Shown here one piece after another: positions 26,889 to 37,493 of a DNA stretch of 64,000 bases. The notes beneath the pieces were generated by a model. It was not told where the DNA came from and did not search any database. It was given only the letters and a program-made list of their open reading frames with translations. Within the stretch, counting starts at the first letter, position 1. Each line of letters starts with the position of its first letter. This DNA is from Polytrichum commune (taxonomy: Eukaryota; Streptophyta; Polytrichopsida; Polytrichales; Polytrichaceae). The stretch covers positions 10,664,001-10,728,000 of the forward strand of contig OX485806.1 of the NCBI GenBank assembly GCA_950295325.1, written 5' to 3'. The translations under genes were made by a program, and so were the position numbers.

Positions 26889-27013
26889 GGGTTAGTTTCC
26901 ACGCAGGCCGCTTTGCCCACACCAGATTCTAGTGGAAACGTAGATTCCACTAAGTGGCATCTACATCCCCACTAGAATCTGGTGGGCAAAGCGGCCTACA
27001 TGAAAACAAACCC
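26889..27013. mobile_element. Foldback MITE with 45 bp arms
   Basis: The left arm 26889-26935 (GGGTTAGTTTCC, AGGCCGCTTTGCCCAC, CAGATTCTAGTGG) pairs with the right arm 26969-27013 (CCACTAGAATCTG, GTGGGCAAAGCGGCCT, GAAAACAAACCC). The loop carries a second palindrome (GTAGATTCCAC / GTGGCATCTAC). It is about 125 bp in all. The end motif GGGTTTGTTTTC on the complement resembles plant Tourist or hAT MITE ends. No target duplication is clear. Confidence 0.75.
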
Positions 27014-27576
27014 TTGGAAACCATGAAACGCGGAATCTCATATATATTACCCACCCACACAAAGAATTTACCGAACTCAATCCTAGCTTGATCGAAATCA
27101 TAACACCCTGTAGATTCCCAATGGGATCTTGATCAGGAACAAGTGATTCGACTCTGATAAATGCACTTAAAACCTCGCGCATCATGAGGTGACACGAATG
27201 CCGAAATTGTTGATCATTAGTGTAACCTAACATACACCTCGTGATAGAGAAGGCGACATTAATAACACATTGCAACACCGCTAATTACCATGGAACGGTA
27301 GAATGCCATTATTCCACCGACCCTATTCACATGAGCACTTTACAAGGGTCAAGTGCACACTTTCAAGTAAAAGAGAGGCGACTCCCCCACAAAAGCTTGA
27401 CCATGTGGGCGTCGCCTTTGAAGTCCGGTCTTACAATTGACCCCATGGCTGGGCCGCAGCCCAAGGCTTTTGACATTGTCGTGACCCTTTGCAATCGCGA
27501 CCTTAGTTTGTCCCTTTTATTCTCCTCAATGTCAATGATTCTATGCCAACATTTCTAAGCCTCGAGCGGCTTAATA

Positions 27577-27690
27577 AGGTTGCTTATTAGGGTTGGACTA
27601 CGTGTTCAAAGTTTGTTGAGTATGCTAGGTTCAACGATCGACAAGATTGGAGGGACCTATATGATCGTTCACGAGGGGGGAACAATCGTT
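27577..27690 (+). repeat. Dispersed repeat family A, copy 6 (fragment)
   Basis: Contains GGTTGGACTACGTGTTCAAA, TAGGTTCAACGATCGACAAG and TTGGAGGGACCTATATGATC in the family order. Confidence 0.5.
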
Positions 27691-28723
27691 TATTTTGACA
27701 ATGAATCAGATCTTCATGTGAGATCCAGAACCTATGAAAAGAGTGATGACAACTTTAGTGTGGATTTGTTGATATTGTTGTTTTAGTTACATGTGAAACA
27801 TCCTAAGAGAAGTGGGTGTGGAGCTAAGATTGTTTAGTGTTTGACCCACTTAATTATCTTAGGTGTGGAGACTGGCCAAGTTTAAGGTGAGTGCACCCAT
27901 AACACATATTTAAGCAAAACTTGACAAAGTCCAAGTCAAGAATCGTAACATGTTGAATTCTATCATAGGTACCTACAATAAGATTGTATGTTAAGATCCT
28001 CCAACAAAATTAAAGAGTTGATTATGATAATATTTTAGCTAATTTTTTAAATTTTTTGGTCATTATTCAACGTTTATTTTATATATTTATCATAAAAAAC
28101 AAAAAAAATTACATCACATGTTGATAGCATAACATTCATGTAATCACTAAGGATTCACACATCTTCCATAAAGTTTAAGTATATCAGGAGTGTGATGTAG
28201 GATCCTATGATAGAATTGAAGTAGCCAAAAAGTCCATATTAACTTAAATACAACATCCATCGTGGATACTTTGAGCAATTCAGGGTAAGTAAGGGGTTTG
28301 ATAACGAAATAAAAACTTTGTAAGCATTTGAGTGAACCCAAACGAGGAACATAAAAGTCAAAACTGATCTTTTTGCGTTCCATATTGGAATTGTATGACT
28401 TTCTTGAAGTAAGACTCATTGACAATCTATATTGTCTATGGTGTTTGGTTTATGGTCAATTTGGGCCTCTCACACTCCTGACCCCCTTGGGCAATGAAGT
28501 GTAAGGATCAATGTTTTTGACATGCCAATTAAAAATGACAACCCTCGATTTGCATAGCCATTTTTCTACGTCTAGAGGACTAAGCTAGACCTTCATGATT
28601 TCAAAGAGGCTAAGTGATTAAGTTCATACCTTCACATATGACTCCTAAGCAACTCCAAGACTTACAAACAATGGTACAACCCAAAGGTACGGTGACACAA
28701 ACTTTCAAGTTCAAACATGCTTA

Positions 28724-28870
28724 TGAACTACACTAAATATGATATTTAGTGTCACCAATTCTAGTTGTCTTGCTCAATACTAACTGTAAACCATGGTATA
28801 GTGTCACCAACACTAGATGTTAGCCCAACATTATTTGTCATTCCTTGTACTTTTTGGGGGGACACTAATT
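28724..28870. repeat. Family B element end, inverted relative to the 18 kb copy
   Basis: Starts CTACACTAAATATGATATTT and continues AGTGTCACCAATTCTAG, TTGTCTTGCTCAATACTAAC, TAGTGTCACCAACACTAGATG and CATTCCTTGTA, closely matching the complement of the right end of the 18194-19099 element. Similarity then stops. Confidence 0.65.
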
Positions 28871-28981
28871 TCATAGCGTATAGAAATTTAGTATCACCAT
28901 CACTAATTTCACACATGGACTATTAGCCCACCCCCACTAAATTGGATGATGAGTGTAGTGAAAGTTTGGCGCTCTTCCTAA

Positions 28982-29484
28982 GGGCCATTTCACACATGAG
29001 ACTGAGAGCCCGTGACCATTACACGTCATGCACCGTCATTGGTGGAAAAGGTAGAGTTGGTCCAAGTTTGCTCCACACTACGCTTGAGGGACCAACGGAG
29101 TAAGTATGTGAATGCAAGATGGATGCAAAGTCTACATGGATTCCTACGTGGCATCGAATGGATCATGTTTCATGGTCACTTGGACTATTTTCAAAAACCA
29201 CCTCTTGGAGGTAGGCCTAACACAAAATCGGGAGACCATGGCACTCCGAACGCTCACAACCGTTGATTTATTCTACTTTATCATGCATGAGGACCCGCAT
29301 GTATAGAAATTCATTGAAATAGCATTTGGTTGGGGGCCCGGTGACATATGACTTCACACTTACACTTGAGGGTCCGTGACCACACTACATGGCTTTGGAG
29401 TGTGTTGGGACGGCCTTTGGACACTTTCTTTTGGGTTGTCACAATTTCACGGTCACGGCTCTTGGCTCGTGTGTGAAGTGGCCC
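28982..29484. mobile_element. Tourist-like (PIF/Harbinger-type) MITE with 38 bp TIRs
   Basis: The left end GGGCCATTTCACACATGAGA and following GAGCCCGTGACCATTA are inverted at the right end as TCACGGTCACGGCTCTTGGC, TCGTGTGTGAAGTGGCCC. TAA flanks both sides (28979-28981 and 29485-29487). It is 503 bp and encodes nothing. An internal copy of the end motif (CACACTTACACTTGAGGGTC) lies near 29356. The ends are related to the elements at 14333-14811 and in NOC4 intron 1. Confidence 0.8.
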
Positions 29485-29759
29485 TAAGACCTCGACTTGG
29501 AGGACATCATCTTGCCAACACCAAAAGTCTTGTGAGGTCAACGTGTCACATGTGTGCCACAAAAAGGGAGATATATGACATTCAATGCAAAACACGCCAT
29601 TTTTGACACTTAGCTTATAAAAATGATGTTAAGAACTACCATTGAAAGAAGAGAGTGAAGTCAAGAACTAAATAATTAGTTGTAACAGTGCTTCACTCTT
29701 TTTCCCACAAAGAGAACATGATTGTACTACAGTAGGGGAGGGGGAGAAAACAACAACAT

Positions 29760-30170
29760 CCTCTCCCGTCCACTGGACGGGACATAGATTCAGCGGACGG
29801 CCACCAACCATCCGTGTCAACCTGTTGGCCCCGCCACCCACGACCAGAGGACACAAGCCAGTGCTGGAGCCGCTCACCAGACGGCGTCCGGAGTCTGAAC
29901 CATCGTTATTGAGAAGGGGGGGCGGAAGCGGAGAACTTAGGTCGCCGTCCGTAGGTCGTGCGCCGCACTCCGCATCACCTACCCCGGCGTGGACTCACTG
30001 CAATGAATTCCTGAAACGGTGAAAGGGCTATTTGGAAGTTCCGTGGGCGCCATTCCGGGATTGCAACAAGGTTAGGGAGCTCTTGTATCTCTTGAAGAGC
30101 GTTCTGAAGAATCTCCTTGTGTTGGTGAGGAGAATCCTTTTCGGTGTCCTCCTTCAACAAGGCCGAAGGT
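29760..30170 (+). promoter_or_regulatory. Probable ACLA promoter and first 5' UTR exon
   Basis: A GC-rich island (29760-30010) in AT-rich surroundings precedes ACLA. A donor-like site, CCGAAG|GTACGA, lies at about 30168, and an acceptor, TTTTTTACAG|GATCAAG, lies at about 31665, 19 bp before the ATG. Together they suggest a leader intron of about 1.5 kb. The transcription start is not determinable by eye. Confidence 0.4.
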
Positions 30171-31390
30171 ACGAACTCTGTTCTGTGGTTGCCAAATTTG
30201 GTGGAGTTTGATTGCAATCTCCCTTTCTAAGGGCAATCTCCCTCTCTAAGTTTAAGGTATGCTGGAAGGTGTTTTCTGTACTTTGGAATTTTTTGTTCTT
30301 GGCTTGATCGATCGATTGAAGGAAATTACTCTGTTTCGTGGATGCCGAATTGGTGGAGTTGAGTGATTCTTCCGGAGGTGGCTGGGGAACGATGTTTCTT
30401 AATTTAGTGTGAGGTATCTTAGAAGGTGTGTCTAAACGTAGCAATCTGGTTTTCCTTTATCTTTATCACTTAATGCGTATACTAGTTGGATTGTAATTGG
30501 TTCATACTGTGTTGAGAGTCTTTGAAGTACGGAGGAGCTATTATTGCTTCTGTGAAGATAAGTAAACTGTCGTGTGACATTTTGTCTGTAGTTTGCTACT
30601 CGAGTATAGTGGGAGGTGTTACTGTAGTTTCGCATCTGGTGTTCTGTGCTTCATCATTCGATTCAATGAATGACTCGTGGATGTTGAACTGGTGGAGTTG
30701 AGTGATTCTTTCGGAGCCGACTGTGGAACGATGTTTCTTAATTGAGTGTGAGGTATATTAGGTGTTTCTAAGCGTAGAAATATGGTGTGCCTTCTGAAAT
30801 GCGTATAATAATTGGATTGTAATTGGTTCATACTGTGTTGAGAGCCTTTGAAGTACGGAGGAGCTATCATTGCTTCTGTGAAGATTAGTAAACTGTCATG
30901 TGGCAATTTGTCTTTAATTTGTCACTCGAGGTCGGGATTTCCGAGTGTAGTGGAAGGTGTTGCTATCGTTTGGAATGTCTTGTTCTTTGCTCCGTCGATT
31001 GAATGGAAGAGATTTGTTTTGTGGATGCCGAATTGGGTGGAGTTGAGTGATTCTTCCGAATCCGACTGTGGAACGGTCTTTGTTTAGTGTGAGGTGTTTT
31101 AGGGGGTATTGTAGGGGAGGTTTTTCTATGCGTTGAAATCTGGTGTACCTTCCTTGATGGGATGAAATTAAGAAATCTGTTCCCTGGATACCGAATTGGT
31201 CGACTTGAGGTCAACTGACTGTAGAACGGTGCTTTTAAGGCGTTTCTAGGCTTTGTAATTTGGTGCGCAATTATTTCATTCTTTGTTGAGAGTCTTTGGA
31301 GTACGGAGTAGCAACTAATGCTTTCTGTGAAGGTTAGTTAACTGGTCCTCTGGCATTGTGTCTGTAATTTGTCACTTGAGGTCGGGATTT
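30168..31390 (+). repeat. Tandem repeats in the presumed ACLA leader intron
   Basis: Two landmark blocks recur. TGGATGCCGAATTGGTGGAG with GTTGAGTGATTCTTCCG is near 30332, 30678, 31022 and, decayed, 31180. TTGAGAGTCTTTGAAGTACG with GAGGAGCTATTATTGCTTCT and TGTGAAGATAAGTAAACTG is near 30512, 30838 and 31285. The period is about 330-450 bp. The first block resembles the sequence just after the presumed donor (CTCTGTTCTGTGG, AATTTGGTGGAGTTT at about 30177), so the repeats may derive from the start of the intron. Confidence 0.75.
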
Positions 31391-31683
31391 CCGTGTCCGG
31401 GGTGCTTTTAGTAGTTGGAAATTCTTGTTCCTATAATCGGCAACTTTAGTTTTGCTTTTGTTCGTTCTTGATTTCTGTGTTCGCCAGCTGCTCAACGTTC
31501 GAATCTATGGCCTGATTGTCCATAGAAGAGTTAGTCCGCGTCTACAAAAAGAATAATTCGCATGAGCTTATGTTACCAATCTGCAGTCCTACCTCTGTCG
31601 ACAATCAAATTTTGCCATCATCGTGCCTTCATATAATTTCCTCTTACGGAACTGTTTTTTACAGGATCAAGCTATAGAGAAAG

Positions 31684-34600
31684 ATGGCAAGGAAGAAAAT
31701 CAGAGAGTATGACTCAAAGCGTATCTTCAAAGAACATCTGAAGCGGCTAGCTGGCATTGCTGTGGATATTCAGGCTGCTCAGGTTGGTTGTTCATCTTAA
31801 CACTTCCTTACTACTAGTTTCGTGTGGTCGTGGGCAGCTAACGTAAAGCAATCAGTTCAATACTTGATTTGACAGCAGTTACTTCAAATTATTACCACTC
31901 CTAGCGGCTTATAAATTCTAATTCCATAACCGACGGATAAGGGACTTCACTTCAGGGTGATTGTTTTCAAGCAAGTGCGTATCAGTGATAGTACATTTAC
32001 GTAATGTCTTGTGTGCTGTTTTGGATTATCAGGTTACGGAATCTACAGATTTCGATGAACTGCCAGACAACGAGCCATGGCTGAATTCTACTCGTCTGGT
32101 GGTCAAGCCGGACATGTTATTTGGCAAGCGTGGTAAAAGTGGCTTGGTGAGCATTTTTTGGGTCCAAATCTATGACTTAGTTGAAGTCAATTTCTTCCTC
32201 CTAACACCCATTTGACATACTGGAACTAGATAGTAAAGATACACGGTGATTCATCTCTTTTTATGCAAACAAATTGCAATTCAAATTGAACGAGACCTTT
32301 TATGCAATAGCTTGAAGGAAAGGAAGCAAGTTTTGTCCATCACATAAAACAAATGGCAACTTATGCACAATTGGAATTTTATGGTCCCGTGTTTCTAGAT
32401 TGATTGGCGTCCCCATTGTCTGCCTTAACTCTTGTCCTGATGTGGTGCAGGTTGCTCTGAATCTGGACTTGGCTGGTGTGGAATCGTTCGTGAAGGAGCG
32501 GTTAGGCAAAGAGGTATAGTTGTTGGCTGAATTTGTTTCCTGCCAATCTAAAAAGTATGAGGAGTTCCTACGGACTATCCATCAGATGCCTCCAACATTT
32601 CTTAAATTTGTCATTTTTTTCTGTCATCAGGTCGATATGAGTGGAACAAGAGGCCCGATCACTACCTTCATAGTTGAGCCTTTTATCCCTCATAGTGATG
32701 AGTACTATCTGTCCATCGTATCAGACCGACTTGGAACGAATCTGAGTTTTTCCGAGTGTGGAGGCATAGATATCGAGGAGAACTGGGACAAGGTGAGTTC
32801 ACAGATATGCTTCTGCTTGTATAGTGCACTGAGAACCTAGTCGTCATTTCTAAAGAATGCGCCAAATAACATATGACTTATATTACCTACGTGTTTGTGT
32901 GTTCTTCTTTCTATGCAATGTAAAGGACCAATCACTAAAACTACAGTTGGTGGGTTCCAGGTCAAGTCTGTGTTTATTCCAACTGAGAAGGCACTTACCT
33001 CGGAGCTTTGTGCCCCTTTGATCGCTACACTTGCTTTGGAGGTAATTTGCATTCTGTCTCTCCTGTAAAAATAGCTCTTAGGGCTCCAGAGTATGATTCC
33101 CTGGAAATTCTTGCTTTTGAGAAAATGTCAATTCTTGCTCGTCATTTTTTTAGTGCGGTGTGCATGTGTCCTTAATCTGACGACTCATGAAAGATTTAAA
33201 TTCATACAAGTCTGTTTGTATCGACCTAGCATCCAGGTTCTAGTCGCCAACACTCATTCTGTGTACCTATCATATGAGACGCAGTAAAATAATAGTTTTT
33301 TTGCTCCTTGCAGATTCGACCTACAATTGAATCATTTTTGAAAGGTTCCTTCGCTGTCTTTCAAGGTGCAATTGAAACCCTTTTATGCTGTAGACTCGTT
33401 GTAGACACTGTCAAACTTTTAAGTCCACCCTCTCGGCTTTACACTCAACTGATTTTTATGGAGTTTTGCATATGCAGATTTGGACTTCACTCTGCTGGAA
33501 ATGAACCCATTTACAATTGTCAATGGTACTCCTTATCCATTGGACATGCGTGGCGAATTAGATGACACTGCCTTATTTAAGAATTTCAAAAAGTAAGCCG
33601 AACTTCCATTCACTCTTTCAGTTAACTATTAAATAATATTGTGATAATTGTTGGAATTATATTTTGGTTCTCAGGAACAGCTAGCATTAGAATCCATGAA
33701 GGGCTGTTGATTATACAAGTGTTAGTGTACTAGCATTTCTAATGAAAACGAGTCGCTCTTTATGTAGAGAATATTTGTAAGTATGAAAAGAACCGAGTGA
33801 ATTGAGATTCGGTTGGGGTTGGTTGTGCAGGTGGGGGAATGTGGAGTTTCCGCTGCCGTTTGGAAGAACCATGAGTCCTGCGGAGGAGAGCATTCATAGA
33901 ATGGATGAAAAGGTGGGATACAAATTGTATTTCTACGACAGACCAGGCCAGATTACATACAGAAACTTATATTCAAGTGTCTGGACGCATTCGCTATATT
34001 TCAAGCTGACTAACATTTGTTTGTATTTGCATGTAGACTGGGGCGTCCTTAAAATTGACAATTCTGAACCCCAAAGGACGCATTTGGACTATGGTTGCTG
34101 GAGGTGGTGCAAGTGTCATCTATGCTGATACAGTAAGTATAACTGCAGATTCGGCCTATATTTGTCATACTGAAGAAGATGATTGCATGCTGAGTTCCAA
34201 ACATGCAGTTTCGTGACCAGGGAAGAAAAAGAAGTTCTGCATACACAGAAGCTGCATGATTAGATAAATTGCCAGCTGAGGATCCTTGGGGACTTCAAAG
34301 TTGAACACGTTAGCTATTGAATTTTGGACCTGTTGTGAAAGTCTGACGCTATTAAATATCTCAGGTTGGGGATCTGGGCTATGCCCACGAGCTTGGCAAC
34401 TACGCAGAGTACAGCGGAGCTCCTAATGAGGAAGAAACCTTGCAATACGCTCGTGCTCTCATTGATGTAATGTTACAAACCCACTTGAGTTGTGTTCTCC
34501 CAATTTTCTTTTCTTGCACTTTTCAAAATTATTGTTACTAGTCGCAATCCTATACCCTCTCAAATCCTTAACTCATCAGCTGCCATAACACAATTTGCAA

Positions 34601-35918
34601 AGAGACATGTCCTTAATCTTTGCAAACAAGTCAGCCAGTCAACTAGAAGGTGCAGACGTATAAATACATGCATGCTTAGGCTACATTTATGAGTTGCATT
34701 TCCAGAGTGCAGAGCAAGGAACTTCTTTTGAGATGCACAGTATCTTCAGTCTAACTTTGGTAGACTTGGTGTTGTCAACCAGTGTGCAACTGCAAACCCT
34801 GATGGTCGCAAGAGAGCATTGGTGGTGGGAGGAGGCATTGCCAACTTTACTGATGTTGCTGCCACTTTTAATGGTATCATTCGAGCTTTGCGTGAGAAGG
34901 TATGTTGTCTATTGAATAGGTTGTAGATTGCTGAAGGAAGATATGCATTTTAAGTATTTTTATGGTGTATACACATTTCCAAAGACTGAATACATTCTCG
35001 ATTCTTCTGTTTCAGCAATCTCATCTCAAGGCAGCAAGGGTCAACATCTATGTCCGGAGAGGAGGCCCAAACTACCAGAAAGGCCTTGCAAACATGCGCT
35101 CTCTTGGCGAGGAAACCGGGGTCCCTATTGAGGTATTACACAACTCTCTAATATGAGCATTACATTGTTGAAAAAGGTTGCAGAGACTCTTTTGATTGAT
35201 CTTCGGCATAACTGGCCGCTCATCCACTTGGAGAGTGCTTCCGCACCTTCGTGTGCTTATCTATCCACGTTGAGAACATGTTCTCCATAACTTCCAATTG
35301 TCGTTCATGAGCAGACCTGTAAAGCCCATGAACGACTCTGAGTAGGTGGGTGTCTCACTGCTACTGCAGCTTGTCATTCACTCTCCTCTTGTCAATTATG
35401 ATGTCCACTAGTTTGAGTCCATACAGTCTCGACCCATTGCACTTCCGGGCCATCCTGCACCCATCCACTCAACATGCCGACGTCAAAAGCCGGCCGTTTT
35501 GGAAAGGTTTGAACGTCAACGGCCTCACCAACCATGTGCCCTCACCGTTCAACCTTTCCAAAATGTGAAGTCATTAGACTGCACCTCTTTTTGGGCATGG
35601 ATGATGTCTTCTACATCTAGGGCGGTATGTAGGCACTGTTGAAGTATAACACAATTGAAATCCCTTCACACCTTCACCCTATATTGAACAAATGCTAGAA
35701 TGCAATAGGTAGGACTCATAGGGCATGTATTTTGTTCTGCCTGACAAATCTAGCAGGAGAATTTGTTTTCCAGCTTGTTTGCACTTGCTCATTGTTATCA
35801 ATATCTATCGTTTGGTCTCCAATGGGTTATGTGGGAATATGCATAGGTATATGGACCAGATGCAAGTATGACTGGGATTTGCAAAGAAGCCATCGATTAC
35901 ATCAGCGCAAGGGATTGA
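31684..35918 (+). CDS. ACLA: ATP-citrate lyase subunit A (ATP-citrate synthase alpha chain)
   Basis: Exons: 31684-31782, 32033-32146, 32451-32513, 32631-32792, 32961-33041, 33314-33365, 33478-33592, 33831-33912, 34037-34132, 34365-34466, 34783-34899, 35016-35132, 35847-35918. Every phase closes, giving 423 aa, the length usual for plant ACLA. Recognisable family segments: [157 protein letters not shown]. The protein is the ATP-grasp, CoA-ligase-like half of the heteromeric plant enzyme. With subunit B it makes cytosolic acetyl-CoA and oxaloacetate from citrate, CoA and ATP. No subunit B gene lies in this window. Intron 12 (35133-35846) holds a hairpin. Confidence 0.97.
35497..35564. repeat. 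Hairpin in ACLA intron 12
   Basis: TTTTGGAAAGGTTTGAACG (35497-35515) pairs with CGTTCAACCTTTCCAAAAT (35546-35564) apart from one bulged base, with a 30 nt loop. It could be a small foldback repeat or a structured RNA stem. Confidence 0.6.
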
Positions 35919-37315
35919 GCTCTCTTGCAGTGTGTCATTTCCCAGTAAATAATATTCAGATCCTAGATGAATATATATATATATATACACAGTATCAGCA
36001 GCTTGGTTTTCACTGCACACGTGTTTAATTCGCTTGGCAACTTTCTCAGCAATGTTAGATATCAGGATCAAATTTTTACAGCATTGTTATTGTAGATCTT
36101 TCTTAGACAACATATTCGTAACAAGGTTTCCTCTTGTTGCACAAGCGATGTTGGAGAATGGCAGGCAGTTCAAAGAGGAACTTGGCAATTTAAATCAAAA
36201 GTTTCAAACACACTGAAAATCTTTAGCTGATGGAAGTGTGCAGTCCTGTTGGTTCAATGCTTGATTATTCTCTATAGAACTTTGATGTGCTTTTTGAAGA
36301 GCTTCTATTGAAGCATGATTTGAAGACCTTATTTGGAGTTGGAACAAGCAATATTATTGATGACTGTCACATAATAGTTTCAAAATGGTTATTTTCCATA
36401 TTTTAACCATAAGTCCACTAAAGATTGAAATCGCTTGAACTTTGGTTTGATCAGCTTAAATTACTCCTTTGGTGAGATGAATTCACAGAAGGGCAAACTC
36501 GATTTCATGATTTTACAAACCAATTTAGCAATAGGTTCTACCGATTTCATTGGAATCATGAACCAAGTTCATTACACAGAGACAACCAATTTAACTTGAA
36601 GTTCAACCAATTTCACTACATGTTGTGAACAATTACATGGTTTGGTACCCATATTCACAATTTCATAAATTGATTTCATGAACTTTATAACTTTCTGTCA
36701 CAAAGAACAATCATCATATATGAGGTTCTCCTAATCTCTCCCACAACTAGCTTTATCAAAATTTCAATTGACCTCTCTTAATTTAACCTTGGAGCATGTC
36801 TACAGTAATTGCTTGTACATCATGGTTACCTAATAATGTTCGATAAATTTGGAGATCATTTTGTCATACATGGCTTTTGATGTGTCTGAATATCCATTAC
36901 AACAATGATTATAACGACATTCCTGCCGTGATTATAATGGGTGGTCATACAATCCATCCTAGTTGGGATAGGGGTGGGTGGAGAATGGTGTATTTATCAA
37001 GTTTTCGGTTGGTGGCTTCTACAACAAATATATCAATACAGTAAGTGAATTCAATAATTTGTACTTTGAGGCTTGGGTTGGGAGTGAAGGGTGGTTTATC
37101 TATAGGTGGGGCTCCTAAGATGCATATTATATTGGATCTAAGTCGAGTTGGGCATTTATATCTTGGTAGATAGCATGTGCATGAGTAGCCATGAGGGTAT
37201 ATATGGTGTTGTCAAGTGTGGGGTCTTTAATTTTATGGGAGTTGATTAGGGTAAAGCAACGGGCTGTAGGGTGGGCTGGTAATGTGTTCGCTAGTGCGTG
37301 TACTCCTTTTTTGTG

Positions 37316-37493
37316 TCAGTTTGTCCTTAGATTGTTTATGTGTTTATTGATGCAACATGATAGTAGGTGGAGGCATGTGTCATTTTGATGGGATGTGCAT
37401 AGGTTACATGTTAGGGTTATGTCTTGTTTGAGAATGTGATTTTTTTGGTAGTTCCCTAAGTATCTCCCATATCTAAATTTGAGGATTTGTGTA
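37316..37493 (-). pseudogene. LINE C-terminal Cys/His segment, 3' of the Tigger insertion
   Basis: Minus-strand frame with CTQILKFRYGRYLGNYQKN, then CNLCTSHQNDTCLHLLSCC and INKHINNLR, a Cys2...His...Cys arrangement like the zinc-binding tail of LINE polyproteins. It continues the frame that ends at 39433 on the far side of the Tigger-like element, when one TA target copy is removed. Confidence 0.7.

Larger units (their letters stand above)
25016..28723. other. Intergenic stretch, no confirmed gene
   Basis: Contains a short transit-peptide-like frame (25531), a foldback element (26889) and a family A fragment (27577), listed separately. The rest is AT-rich DNA with short motifs resembling family B (TTTAGTGTCAC) and no exon or domain that can be supported. 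Confidence 0.5.

Noticed and set aside
29825-30022. 65-codon plus-strand frame before ACLA as a protein gene
   Set aside because: GC-rich promoter or leader sequence gives open frames easily; no domain. It could at most be an upstream ORF.
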